Assembly: GCA_964518955.1 (NCBI GenBank) | Contig: CAZFHS010000013.1 | Span: forward strand, 1-64,000 | DNA length: 64,000 nt | Source of the DNA: JBDGYW01 sp964518955 | GTDB taxonomy: Bacteria; Gemmatimonadota; Gemmatimonadetes; Gemmatimonadales; GWC2-71-9 | Reading direction: 5' to 3' | Part shown: positions 1 to 7,308 of the stretch, in pieces | Layout: every line of letters starts with the position of its first letter | Position numbering within the stretch: the first letter of the stretch is position 1 | Position numbers and translations under genes: made by a program | The notes under the pieces: generated by a model | Seen by the model: the letters and a program-made list of their open reading frames with translations, nothing else | What the model was told of the DNA's origin: nothing | Databases searched by the model: none

Positions 1-6
1 TTCGAA

Positions 7-573
7 CTACGAAAAGCGGCTTAACTCAGTGTCCACAAAAACGGGGCAAGTCCAATAAACCTCCACAGACTCCGGCTTCTCTCCAGACGCAGCACATTCA
101 TCCAACTTGCTACAAGCAATCCGGTTTTCGGCTAACTGCTCTTCCATCACGCGAATGCTTATGAGTGCCCTCATATTGCTTACAGGGTCAAGCAATGAGG
201 GATCAGTAATCTTTGGCTGACTAGATGGTGCACTTTCATGCCGGACTTCGCGTAGTCGTTCTAACGTCTCCCGCTGTTCGCGGTTCTGCAATTGCTTGAT
301 TGTGAAATAGAGAGGAAGGAGCAACGGCACCAATACATCGTTTGAGTATGAACGCGCCAAGGTTTCATCTTCTTTGCAATCTTTAACATCAAACCCTGTG
401 TGATAGGGTACAACAGGAGCTATATGCCCACTCAGAAGTTCGAACGCCCATTCCAAATCAGTCATCCTGTACACCGACATTTCTTCGGCGGGATTCCTAT
501 TTGGGCCTATCCTCACTAGATGGTCAATAATCACATAAGCACGGGCATTGCGCCTGTTCTTGAACGAAAGCAA
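7..573 (-). CDS. Hypothetical protein of the left-edge element (cargo)
   Basis: A 188-residue soluble protein with no motif I recognise. The start is TTG (571-573 on the minus strand), supported by an AGGAG ribosome site six bases upstream; there is no better ATG. No signal peptide is visible. A short hydrophobic stretch near residues 80-92 (LVPLLLPLYFTI) could be a buried helix or one membrane segment, and a charged, probably coiled-coil region follows (residues 95-112). It is the last gene of a minus-strand group with the HNH-like gene and the small membrane gene, 48 bases after the former. Base composition is AT-richer than the core genes to the right, consistent with transferred cargo. 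Function unknown. Confidence 0.65.
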   Translation of the reverse strand: MLSFKNRRNARAYVIIDHLVRIGPNRNPAEEMSVYRMTDLEWAFELLSGHIAPVVPYHTGFDVKDCKEDETLARSYSNDVLVPLLLPLYFTIKQLQNREQRETLERLREVRHESAPSSQPKITDPSLLDPVSNMRALISIRVMEEQLAENRIACSKLDECAASGEKPESVEVYWTCPVFVDTELSRFS

Positions 574-620
574 CTGAGTCTCCTAACTAGCACGGCTCAG
601 CGAATGAGATTCAAAACGGA

Positions 621-1394
621 TTAGGCTACACTTCCCTCTTCACCTACAATTGCCTCACGTCTCTTATCAGCCTCCCGCGCCACATTTCGCAATATTCTAA
701 ACACTTCCTTGAAACGTCCGTTGAATAGGGCGTGGTCAGGTCCTCCTAAACGTTCGAAGAGAGGAGGAAGGATTGGGTAGGCTCTCTGTTCCGTGTCCAG
801 TTGCCGATACGCCCGAAGTAGAATCGTTCTGAAATCGAAAGGAAGGATATCAGAGTAAAGGTGAACAACCCTGTCAAACCGCCTCTTCACATCATCAAGT
901 CCGGTTGAAAAGAGTGGTTTGAAACGACTGTACGTCTCCTGAGAGTATTGGTGCTGAGCCTTGTCAATCAACATGTCCCATACATCATCGTGCTTCTTAT
1001 CTGAGGACAGTGGTACACCACGAATGTCAAAGTAGTAGAGCTTCCATGAGTGACAATCAAGGCTGGCTTCAAGGAACACCTCGCTAAGATACTCCAGCTT
1101 GCCGTCTGCATCCTTAGCTGGGTTCAATTTGAGCTGAACGATTTTCCGCCAGCTTGTGTTGTAAAGACGAATGACTTCAGGTGTCATCCGCCTGACAAAT
1201 CCACCCTTTGTTTCGGTTTCGCTATGACAAAGAAGGCAAAGGACAGCAAGGTTGACGAAATCGTTATTGGATGAATCGCCCTCAATGTGGAGAATCTGGA
1301 CTTTCTTCTCAGTGCGGCAAACACAACATGTTTTGTCTGACGCGAATAACACCTCAGCGGCTCGTTCGTCTGGGATTGGGATTCTATCCGTCAT
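621..1394 (-). CDS. HNH endonuclease-like protein
   Basis: 257 residues. The N-terminal 60 residues carry a compact HNH/zinc signature: Cys23-Cys24-x-Cys26, His36 in an LHIEG context, Asn48 before a hydrophobic strand, then Cys53-x2-Cys56-His57. This is the beta-beta-alpha metal layout of HNH nucleases, where the first His activates water and Asn and the last His hold the fold and metal. The remaining 200 residues match nothing I recognise and are probably a specificity or partner domain. I chose the ATG at 1394 over one 13 codons upstream because the family usually starts with MTDRxIPxP-like sequence and an AAGGAC/AGCAGG site precedes it. HNH proteins with a long private C-terminus often occur in restriction or defence cargo; that role is inference only. 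Confidence 0.7.
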   Translation of the reverse strand: MTDRIPIPDERAAEVLFASDKTCCVCRTEKKVQILHIEGDSSNNDFVNLAVLCLLCHSETETKGGFVRRMTPEVIRLYNTSWRKIVQLKLNPAKDADGKLEYLSEVFLEASLDCHSWKLYYFDIRGVPLSSDKKHDDVWDMLIDKAQHQYSQETYSRFKPLFSTGLDDVKRRFDRVVHLYSDILPFDFRTILLRAYRQLDTEQRAYPILPPLFERLGGPDHALFNGRFKEVFRILRNVAREADKRREAIVGEEGSVA

Positions 1395-1442
1395 CCTGCT
1401 TGTCCTTATCGAACTTTCTGGAGCGACGATCATTGGGCATTC

Positions 1443-1700
1443 CTAACAGCCTTCCAATGAAAGAAGCTGTACCAATACGAATACTACGCTGTAAAGTGCA
1501 ATTACCACTGCCCACGCCAACCATCGTGATTTCTTGTGTAGCCACAACAACCTCCCGAATTGGGCAGGCCCCACGAAGAACACTGCACTGATTGCTGATG
1601 CGCCAACCAATTCCGGTAGTGAGCAGGCATGTTTCAATCCGCTGGTCAGGTAGAACAGAAACATTGCTCCGTAGGCCACCAGCCAGATTCGTTGGTTCAT
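1443..1700 (-). CDS. Small membrane protein, three hydrophobic segments
   Basis: 85 residues with three hydrophobic stretches (about 4-18, 26-45 and 57-78), so probably a three-helix inner-membrane protein. The ATG at 1700 has a good AAGGGA site eight bases upstream; an in-frame start 17 codons earlier (1751) lacks one. It is the first gene of the minus-strand cargo group and ends 48 bases before the HNH-like gene. Pairing of a tiny membrane protein with a nuclease-like protein and an unknown soluble protein recalls membrane-effector modules of mobile elements, but no family is recognised and the function is unknown. Confidence 0.5.
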   Translation of the reverse strand: MNQRIWLVAYGAMFLFYLTSGLKHACSLPELVGASAISAVFFVGPAQFGRLLWLHKKSRWLAWAVVIALYSVVFVLVQLLSLEGC

Positions 1701-1872
1701 ACTGTTCCCTTGAAGGATGAACACCGCCATAGACGTTGTATCTGTCTCCAATCACATTCGAAATCAAGTCCGTGCCGAAGCCATTCGACTGACAAATCGG
1801 CACCAATGTACCGTCGTTGACCGAAAGAAGCGACGTAGTCCGTTCGCCGTAACGGAAATCCGTTCCAACTCA

Positions 1873-1892
1873 TTTTTGCCATATGGCAAAAA
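1873..1892. repeat. Perfect 20-bp palindrome, operator-like
   Basis: Each arm is TTTTTGCCAT and the dyad axis lies between 1882 and 1883, so there is no loop; it suits a dimeric DNA-binding protein better than an RNA hairpin. It lies about 170 bases upstream of the small membrane gene start. Its T-rich flank could let it act as a weak terminator in either direction. Confidence 0.55.
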
Positions 1893-2168
1893 ACGTCCCA
1901 CCGGCGTTCCTACCTGTCGGTCACTTCGTCCACCATGAGATATGCCTTACTGGCCAAGCTGACGTTGGCCAGCATGGTGAGTCAGTCCTTATGAGACAGT
2001 GTCGGTACACACCTAGGCATCAGTATGAACTGCCTAAACGTCTTATCCAAGTGTGTAAATGTATTTCTGACAACTACTTAGCGAGTTGGCAGGATGTATC
2101 TCCCACCCATACGTGCTCCCGTAGCAGTCTTAGTAACAATGAAAAACGCTGTAACAGAACGTACATGG

Positions 2169-2200
2169 TGGCCAAGCATTTGTGACTAGCATGCTGGCCA
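2169..2200. repeat. Inverted repeat TGGCCAAGCAT / ATGCTGGCCA
   Basis: The left arm (2169-2179) and right arm (2191-2200) pair over ten bases with a single bulged A and an 11-base loop. The same TGGCCA core recurs at 1951 and 1966, about 200 bases to the left, in similar spacing. This suggests a repeated binding site in the spacer rather than an isolated hairpin. Confidence 0.4.
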
Positions 2201-2270
2201 AGGACTGTGAGAGGTAGGGTTTACACCAGAGGACATTCGCTTGTCGGCAGCCCAAAACGAAATTCGGGGG

Positions 2271-2299
2271 TTGACATTTGTGGAAAGATTATGTACATT
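2271..2299 (+). promoter_or_regulatory. Predicted sigma70-type promoter for the element maintenance module
   Basis: A consensus TTGACA (2271-2276) and TACATT (2294-2299) are separated by 17 bases. It would give a leader of roughly 190 bases before the SeqA-N-like gene. A perfect 12-bp palindrome, ATATGGCCATAT (2362-2373), lies in that leader and could be an operator. Confidence 0.45.
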
Positions 2300-2499
2300 T
2301 CATAGGCTGAGTTGTATTTAAACGGTGTAACTTCACTGGGAATACTGATCTGCTACACGTAATATGGCCATATCTGTTACGAATGTCAAGTATTAAATGT
2401 AAGGCATTTCGAGCGTAAATACAGCAGTAATGCGGCAATATTGGCGCAGAAAGTAGAAGTAGGTCTAGTTACAATAAATAAATATTGGAGATGTGTAGA

Positions 2500-2889
2500 A
2501 TGAAGGTTGTTCGGATTAGCCTCGATGTGTGGGATCACATCAGGGTGAACGGAAAGATCGGTGAGACTACCGACGACGTTCTACGGCGTCTCCTTGGTTT
2601 GCCGATTGCGGCACCGCCCAGCCACGAAGACGATCCGCTGGAGCACCTGCCGAAGAAGGCTAAGAACCGGATGTCGGTAAAGGTAGAAGAAGGAAGCTTG
2701 AGCATTCGCTTCAAGAACGGCGTTGGGAGGGTGTTTTCGTTACCTGACAGATCGGACAGGGCGGGTATTCGCAGAATACGCGACAAGGCCATTGACTTCG
2801 TGATTCAGCATGGAGCGTCTCGCGGTCAGGTTCACTCTGTTAGACAGAAGCTGAGTGACAACGGGTACTACGTAAGGATGAGCAAATGA
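2500..2889 (+). CDS. SeqA N-terminal-domain-like small DNA-binding protein
   Basis: 129 residues. The first 33 residues (MKVVRISLDVWDHI, then IGETTDDVLRRLLGLP) match the pattern of the SeqA N-terminal ribbon-helix-helix oligomerisation domain: a short beta strand, a helix, and an I-G-E-S/T-x-x-D-I/V-L-R-R-L-L stretch. The rest (40-129) is basic and unlike the SeqA C-terminal domain that binds hemimethylated GATC. The start is ATG 2500 with GGAG ten bases upstream; a TTG and an ATG slightly upstream are in frame but lack a site. It is the first plus-strand gene of the element, before the RepA-like ATPase, so a role in copy or excision control or operon autoregulation is likely but inferred. 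Confidence 0.6.
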   Translation: MKVVRISLDVWDHIRVNGKIGETTDDVLRRLLGLPIAAPPSHEDDPLEHLPKKAKNRMSVKVEEGSLSIRFKNGVGRVFSLPDRSDRAGIRRIRDKAIDFVIQHGASRGQVHSVRQKLSDNGYYVRMSK

Positions 2890-2905
2890 ATCAAACGCAT
2901 GGATA

Positions 2906-2926
2906 GAGGAGGTACCGATGGTCTGA
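2906..2926 (+). promoter_or_regulatory. Strong ribosome site followed by a two-codon minigene (Met-Val-stop)
   Basis: GAGGAGGT (2906-2913), one of the best Shine-Dalgarno sequences in the window, sits at ideal distance from ATG 2918, but the frame closes after GTC with TGA. The next real gene starts about 220 bases downstream at 3150 with its own site. It may be a translational leader, a ribosome standby site, or the remnant of a lost start. Confidence 0.35.
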
Positions 2927-3149
2927 TTCAATGGATGATGTGTGCGGCTCCGCACGGAAGGACAATTCGTGTGGCCCATACCGATGTTGCAGCCCGAAGT
3001 GGCCACAAAACGAAAACGAACTCAGATCGAGTTCACTAGAACGGAGAGAACTGCAATGCAACTGCGATCTCACCAGAAAAAGGCGTTTCCCGCCCACGAG
3101 GGGAGGGGCGCAACGACCTAATACCGGGCCAAGTGCCCAAGAGGTAGAA

Positions 3150-4403
3150 ATGAGTAATTCTTGTTTGATGGAGCAAATTGATTTGTTGGAAGAAATCGCT
3201 GAAAAGGAGAGTTATGAGACTTGTTTGTCAGAAGAAGTAGGCAGTGCACTTGTTGATTTGGAGGGACAGAGCATCTCCGTAGCATCAAGCACCTCCTCTG
3301 ACACCGTTTATGAGCAACCCGTCTTGAACGGTAAAGCTCCAAGCGGCACAATCTGGATGAGTGATGTAACGGAAACAAAGACTGAGTGGCCCTGGAACGG
3401 ATACGTACCAATTGGAAAGCTCACGATTATCGACGGAGATCCGGGTGTTGGCAAATCGAGCTTGACCTGTGATATGGCTGCGCGTGTCTCCACAGGACGT
3501 GCGATGCCGGATGGTTCACCGGGGATTTCCGGCAACGTGCTGATGTTGTCCTACGAGGATACACCTCACGACACGGTTGTGCCTCGCCTGAAAGCTCACA
3601 ATGCGGAATTGAGCAGGATTGCAGGATTCAAGAACACTGTTGACGATCCAATTCCAAGGATTCCTGATGACATCGAGCGATTGAGGTCTGAGGTGATCGC
3701 AAAGAACGCGCGGCTGGTCGTCCTTGATCCGCTGGCAAACGCTTTCGGTAAAGGAATCAACGCTAACAGCGATGCAGACGTTCGGAGAGCCTTAGGCCCA
3801 TTAGCTGCGTTGGCAGGAGAAACTAACGCTGCGTTTGTAGTCGTGAGGCACTTCAAGAAATCAGAAGAAGGCCCTGCGCTTTATCGGGGTGGAGGGTCCA
3901 TTGGGATAGTAGCTCAGGCGAGGTCAGTTTTGGCCGTCGTGGAAGATCCTGATTGTGACAGTGGGTGTGTATTGGCTCAGATAAAAAGCAACTTGGGTCC
4001 ACTTCAGCCGTCATGGTCCTTCCGAATCGACGGGCCGGATGGATGTACGGCCAGAGTGATCTGGGATGGTGTGTCAGCATATGATGCAGAAACCCTGCTC
4101 TGCGCTGCGTCCAGACCTAAGAAGGAAGGCAAGGCACTCAAGGTTAAGAAACTCATTGTTGAGCTACTCCAGAACGGGCCTATGCCATATAGGGATGTGG
4201 TACAGGCAGTTGAGGAAGCAGGGATAGTAGCTTCTGATCGAACCGCTCGGAGAGTGAAGCAAGAGCTTGGCATTGTCTCGAAGCCCATCGGCTTTGGGAC
4301 TGATAGCTTCAACCTTTGGAGTCTGCCTTCTGTCGAAAACGGGCAACTTGGTGATGAACCATGTCAGCTAGCAGGGCCAGCTTCCAAAGGGGGTGTATCA
4401 TGA
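3150..4403 (+). CDS. RepA/RegA-type AAA ATPase (hexameric replicative helicase-like)
   Basis: 417 residues. A RecA-fold ATPase core carries Walker A GDPGVGKSS and Walker B RLVVLDPL, followed by a sensor-like VVRHFKK and an RGGGSIGIVAQAR stretch typical of the AAA_25/RepA family found in plasmids, phages and integrative elements. The last 80 residues form a likely winged helix (PYRDVVQAVEEAG...ASDRTARRVKQELG), as in many such proteins. I chose ATG 3150 (site GAGGT just upstream) because the frame open upstream to 2931 is Cys/Arg-rich and unlike a protein. It overlaps the next gene by ATGA. Probable role: unwinding or replicating the excised element. No primase domain is visible. Confidence 0.8.
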   Translation: MSNSCLMEQIDLLEEIAEKESYETCLSEEVGSALVDLEGQSISVASSTSSDTVYEQPVLNGKAPSGTIWMSDVTETKTEWPWNGYVPIGKLTIIDGDPGVGKSSLTCDMAARVSTGRAMPDGSPGISGNVLMLSYEDTPHDTVVPRLKAHNAELSRIAGFKNTVDDPIPRIPDDIERLRSEVIAKNARLVVLDPLANAFGKGINANSDADVRRALGPLAALAGETNAAFVVVRHFKKSEEGPALYRGGGSIGIVAQARSVLAVVEDPDCDSGCVLAQIKSNLGPLQPSWSFRIDGPDGCTARVIWDGVSAYDAETLLCAASRPKKEGKALKVKKLIVELLQNGPMPYRDVVQAVEEAGIVASDRTARRVKQELGIVSKPIGFGTDSFNLWSLPSVENGQLGDEPCQLAGPASKGGVS

Positions 4404-4678
4404 AAATGCCCTCAAACGTCGAAACTGAAATGGCCCGTGTGATAGAGCACCTACTCGCAGAAAAGGAGTTAGCTGCGGACATTGACGTTAGCAACGACAA
4501 CCGTGAACTGGCCAATTCCCTCCTGCTGTCACCGGATACGGTGGCGAGGATGCTGGGCATAAGCAAAAGATCAGTGCTTCGGTCAAATTTGCGTCGGATT
4601 ACATTCGGACCGAAGACGATTAGGTATGAATTGGAGGACGTGTATGCGTTCATCAAAGAGAAAAAGTCGGTCAATTGA
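4400..4678 (+). CDS. Excisionase-like helix-turn-helix protein
   Basis: 92 residues. The C-terminal half (about 40-90) reads as a MerR/Xis-type winged helix: LLLSPDTVARMLGISKRSVLR, then a wing and IRYELEDVYAFIKE, the usual ending of excisionase and AlpA-like proteins. The start ATG 4400 overlaps the stop of the ATPase gene (ATGA), so translation is probably coupled. Its 3' end overlaps the integrase start by 35 bases. Small HTH proteins next to tyrosine integrases normally steer recombination toward excision or activate the element promoter; either fits. Confidence 0.7.
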   Translation: MKMPSNVETEMARVIEHLLAEKELAADIDVSNDNRELANSLLLSPDTVARMLGISKRSVLRSNLRRITFGPKTIRYELEDVYAFIKEKKSVN

Positions 4679-5729
4679 TCGCGTGATTCCGGGTGCGGGT
4701 CGTATTACGATCCGCACCGGGGAGATGACGCAGGAAACGCATAACGAGTTAGACTCAGCGATTGTAAGAGCGAAGCGTCAAGGCGACTTAGAACCGCTCC
4801 AGATGCTAAAGAGGCGCGAGGTATCACCGCAGGAATTTCTGCAAGCGGCTCGGAATCAGACTCTGGCTGCTCTCCAACCTTCACCGGCCTTGCGACCGCT
4901 GGTTAAGCAGTGGTTGAAAAAGAAGGGACTCCGGGAAAGCAGCCGAAAGAGATATGAGCAGTCTTGGAACTTCATCTTTGCGAGCCTGCCGCCAGAACCA
5001 AGATTGGCGGATCTTAACGTTCAGTGGTGGCCAAGGTTTCTTGCTACTCGGGATGTTACTACTTCTACGTTGAATCGTGATCGGGCTGCTCTCCTTGCTT
5101 TCCAGAGCTACGCGAAGGGCTTGGCGCTCCCGCTGCCGGACTTCACCCCCAATCGGTTCAAAGAAGAGCCTGTGCCTTCCGAGATCCTGACCAACGAACA
5201 GATCATTGAGGTTCGGAAGCAATGCAGGCCGGATCGGTGGCCGTTTTTCTGGACCTTGTTGGAAACCGGTGCCAGACAGGGTCAGGTGCTGAATCTCAGG
5301 CGCAAAGACGTTAGCGTTGACGATGACACGGTCACGTTTCGCTCGGCACCGGGTAACAAGTCCAAAGGCGCTGAACGGAGGGTACCAATATCACACTCAC
5401 TCGCAGTATGCCTCGATGCGTTGGGCACCTTGTCCGGGAACGGAAAGATCTTCCCATATTCGCGCCATGCGGTTCGACATTGGTGGAAATCTCTCTGCAA
5501 GCAACTTGAGATCGAGGACGTAACACCTCACGGTTTGAGAGCGACCTTCATAACCAGAGGGCTGGACAGCGGCGTTTCGCCGGTCGATATGCAGAAGCTT
5601 GTTGGTCATTCCAGCCTTGCCATGACTATGCGGTACTACAGGAACCCTGAAGAAAGCCAAACAGCCGCAGCTCGTGTCCGCTCTGCTCTTGGCTTCGAAG
5701 AAGAGCACACAACCGCCCAACAGCCTTGA
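4644..5729 (+). CDS. Tyrosine recombinase / integrase
   Basis: 361 residues with a complete catalytic set: Arg211 (ETGARQGQ), Lys239 in the beta hairpin, His296-x-x-Arg299 (HGLR), His322 (GHSS) and a Tyr pair at 331-332 (MRYYR), the usual nucleophile position. A SAM-like core-binding domain covers roughly residues 85-175. ATG 4644 is chosen because GGAGG lies six bases upstream, within the overlapping HTH gene; an ATG 18 bases earlier has no site. It is the last gene of the element, 166 bases before a tRNA-Leu, and reads toward it. An intact active site suggests the element may still move. Confidence 0.92.
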   Translation: MRSSKRKSRSIDRVIPGAGRITIRTGEMTQETHNELDSAIVRAKRQGDLEPLQMLKRREVSPQEFLQAARNQTLAALQPSPALRPLVKQWLKKKGLRESSRKRYEQSWNFIFASLPPEPRLADLNVQWWPRFLATRDVTTSTLNRDRAALLAFQSYAKGLALPLPDFTPNRFKEEPVPSEILTNEQIIEVRKQCRPDRWPFFWTLLETGARQGQVLNLRRKDVSVDDDTVTFRSAPGNKSKGAERRVPISHSLAVCLDALGTLSGNGKIFPYSRHAVRHWWKSLCKQLEIEDVTPHGLRATFITRGLDSGVSPVDMQKLVGHSSLAMTMRYYRNPEESQTAAARVRSALGFEEEHTTAQQP

Positions 5730-5771
5730 GTCTGAGGCTTTGAGTGGCGATACTCCACACCGGCTTTGGGG

Positions 5772-5800
5772 CTGACGAGGCTCTTGGGAGCCGGTATGGT
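5772..5800 (+). promoter_or_regulatory. Predicted promoter for tRNA-Leu
   Basis: CTGACG (5772-5777) and TATGGT (5795-5800) with exact 17-base spacing, about 95 bases before the tRNA. The spacer contains GGCTC-TTGG-GAGCC, a small hairpin that could end integrase transcription. If correct, the tRNA keeps its own promoter, so the element boundary lies left of about 5770. Confidence 0.4.
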
Positions 5801-5895
5801 ACAGTTCGACCGTTATGGTCCCAGCATTTTCCCCAGCATGAGAAAGGAGATCACGGATCAGGAAACAACGTTAGGTTGTTACCAAACAACAACTT

Positions 5896-5977
5896 GCGAC
5901 CGTGGCGGAATTGGCAGACGCGCAGGATTTAGGATCCTGTCCTTCGCGGGGTGAGGGTTCGAGTCCCTCCGGTCGCA
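5896..5977 (+). tRNA. tRNA-Leu (anticodon UAG)
   Basis: A 7-bp acceptor stem (GCGACCG with CGGTCGC, discriminator A5977), a D arm with GGCGGAATTGGCAGAC, an anticodon stem CAGGA/TCCTG around TTTAGGA with anticodon TAG at 5930-5932, a long class-II variable arm (5938-5952 region) and a T arm GAGGG-TTCGAGT-CCCTC. CCA is not encoded. The long variable arm and the reads-CUA anticodon identify leucine. tRNA genes are frequent integration targets, and an integrase lies just upstream. Confidence 0.95.
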
Positions 5978-6097
5978 TTGGCAAACTCTTTCTCAGTCAG
6001 AGCTGCTGCTTCAGATCCTCTCAATAGGTGCGCGGATCCTTTCCCACCCACACCGGTGTATCATGAGGTCAACTCTTGCAACACAGGTGCTGCTCGC

Positions 6098-7198
6098 ATG
6101 TTTTCCCGACGACAGCTGATCTCGCTCGTTGGCTTGGCCGTTGGCTTTGTGCACGCGAACTCCCTAGGAGCGCAGACAATCCGCGGGTCGCTATTCGATT
6201 CTCTCACGGCAAACCCGATCGACCGAGCGTTCGTAGTACTCCTCGACTCCAGTTCCGTTGAGGTTGCACGGGTCATTTCCGATGCACGAGGGGCCTTCTC
6301 ACTCCGTGCTCCCGTGCCTGGTCAGTACGGGCTCCGCACTGAACGGATAGGATTCCGGAGCACCGAGGTAGCTCTTGGCAGGCTCGGGCCCAACGAAACC
6401 CGCGAAATCACCATTCGTGTCAACCAGATCGTGATCCGCCTCGATTCGATAACGGTTACCGGGGATGCCAAAGAATGCCGAATCCACGGCGAACAGGGGC
6501 TTGCCACCGCCACGGTATGGGAGGAAGCACGAAAGGTGCTGGCCGCAGTTGTTTGGGGTGAGTCACAACGGTACTTCACGTATCACACACGCAGGTATGA
6601 ACGGCGCCTCGACCGTAGAAAACGCGTGGAGCGGGAAACCGACAGCTTGTTCATCGGCAACCGCGTGGTGCTGTTCCGAAGTCGACCGGCGCGGGATCTC
6701 CAGGAATACGGCTATGCGGTCATCCGCCCCGATTCCTTCTTCTACTATGCTCCCGATGCCGCCGCTTTCTTTTCGGATGCCTTCCTGAGCCAGCATTGCT
6801 TCAACCTTCAGCGAGACGATGATCACCCCGACCTGATCGGCCTCCAGTTCGAGCCAGTCAGGGGACGCGAGCTACCAGATGTAGGTGGGGTTCTATGGCT
6901 CGACGAGGCTAATGCCGCCCTCCGCCATCTCGAGCTGCGGTACACCCACCTTGGTTCCCGTCTGATGGAGAGACATGCCGAGGGGCGCGTCGAATTCGAC
7001 CGACTGCCAAGCGGCCCCTGGTTCGTTAGTGCCTGGTGGATCCGAATGCCCGTCGTTTCACAGGCTCCGCCGGACATTTCCTCCATGCAGCTCCGGCCAC
7101 GGGAAGTGCTGCTCGGCTATGATGAAGACGGTGGGGAGGTACGGTTGGTGGTGGATCACAATCGTGTTGTGGTGTACGACCGGTCCGAAAGGCCATAG
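6098..7198 (+). CDS. Exported protein with carboxypeptidase-regulatory-like domain
   Basis: 366 residues. A signal peptide (MFSRRQLISLVGLAVGFVHA, cleavage near SLGAQ) is followed by a carboxypeptidase D regulatory-like beta sandwich (about 30-110: IRGSLFDSLTANPIDRAFV...GAFSLRAPVPGQYGLR), the domain that usually precedes TonB plug regions. The remaining 250 residues are a private, beta-rich domain (FDRLPSGPWFVSAWWIRMP) common in outer-surface proteins of this kind; no barrel is evident. ATG 6098 is chosen over the upstream frame, which runs through the tRNA. It stands alone between the tRNA and tig. Function unknown; probably periplasmic or surface-exposed. Confidence 0.75.
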   Translation: MFSRRQLISLVGLAVGFVHANSLGAQTIRGSLFDSLTANPIDRAFVVLLDSSSVEVARVISDARGAFSLRAPVPGQYGLRTERIGFRSTEVALGRLGPNETREITIRVNQIVIRLDSITVTGDAKECRIHGEQGLATATVWEEARKVLAAVVWGESQRYFTYHTRRYERRLDRRKRVERETDSLFIGNRVVLFRSRPARDLQEYGYAVIRPDSFFYYAPDAAAFFSDAFLSQHCFNLQRDDDHPDLIGLQFEPVRGRELPDVGGVLWLDEANAALRHLELRYTHLGSRLMERHAEGRVEFDRLPSGPWFVSAWWIRMPVVSQAPPDISSMQLRPREVLLGYDEDGGEVRLVVDHNRVVVYDRSERP

Positions 7199-7290
7199 CC
7201 GATAGGCCGACACCAAACAACCACTCACGACGCACAACTCACTACCCACAATTTGACCTAGCAATGTTACATTAAGGATTCCCTTAAAAC

Positions 7291-7308
7291 ATGGCGATTT
7301 ACCAATGA
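7291..7308 (+). promoter_or_regulatory. Five-codon upstream ORF overlapping the tig start
   Basis: ATG at 7291 opens Met-Ala-Ile-Tyr-Gln and stops at TGA 7306-7308, overlapping the tig ATG (7305) as ATGA. The tig start has no ribosome site of its own within 20 bases; the nearest AAGG is before the short frame, within a TTAAGG-ATTC-CCTTAA hairpin (7272-7287). Translation of tig may therefore depend on reinitiation after this leader. Confidence 0.35.

Larger units (their letters stand above)
1701..2499. other. AT-rich spacer between two divergent element operons
   Basis: About 800 bases with no convincing gene: the open frames are short, lack ribosome sites and cross one another. It separates the minus-strand cargo group from the plus-strand maintenance module, so it should hold the promoters of both. 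It contains a perfect 20-bp palindrome (1873-1892), repeated TGGCCA-centred motifs (near 1951, 1966, 2169 and 2195), a 12-bp palindrome (2362-2373) and one sigma70-like promoter (2271-2299). A control region, an origin or a small RNA gene would all fit; the sequence alone does not decide. Confidence 0.5.

Noticed and set aside
5896..5977. tRNA-Leu 3' end considered as the classical attachment site of the element
   Set aside because: The element lies on the 5' side of the tRNA and the genes 3' of it are core; a 3'-end att would place the element on the other side. No second copy of the tRNA end was seen in the window.
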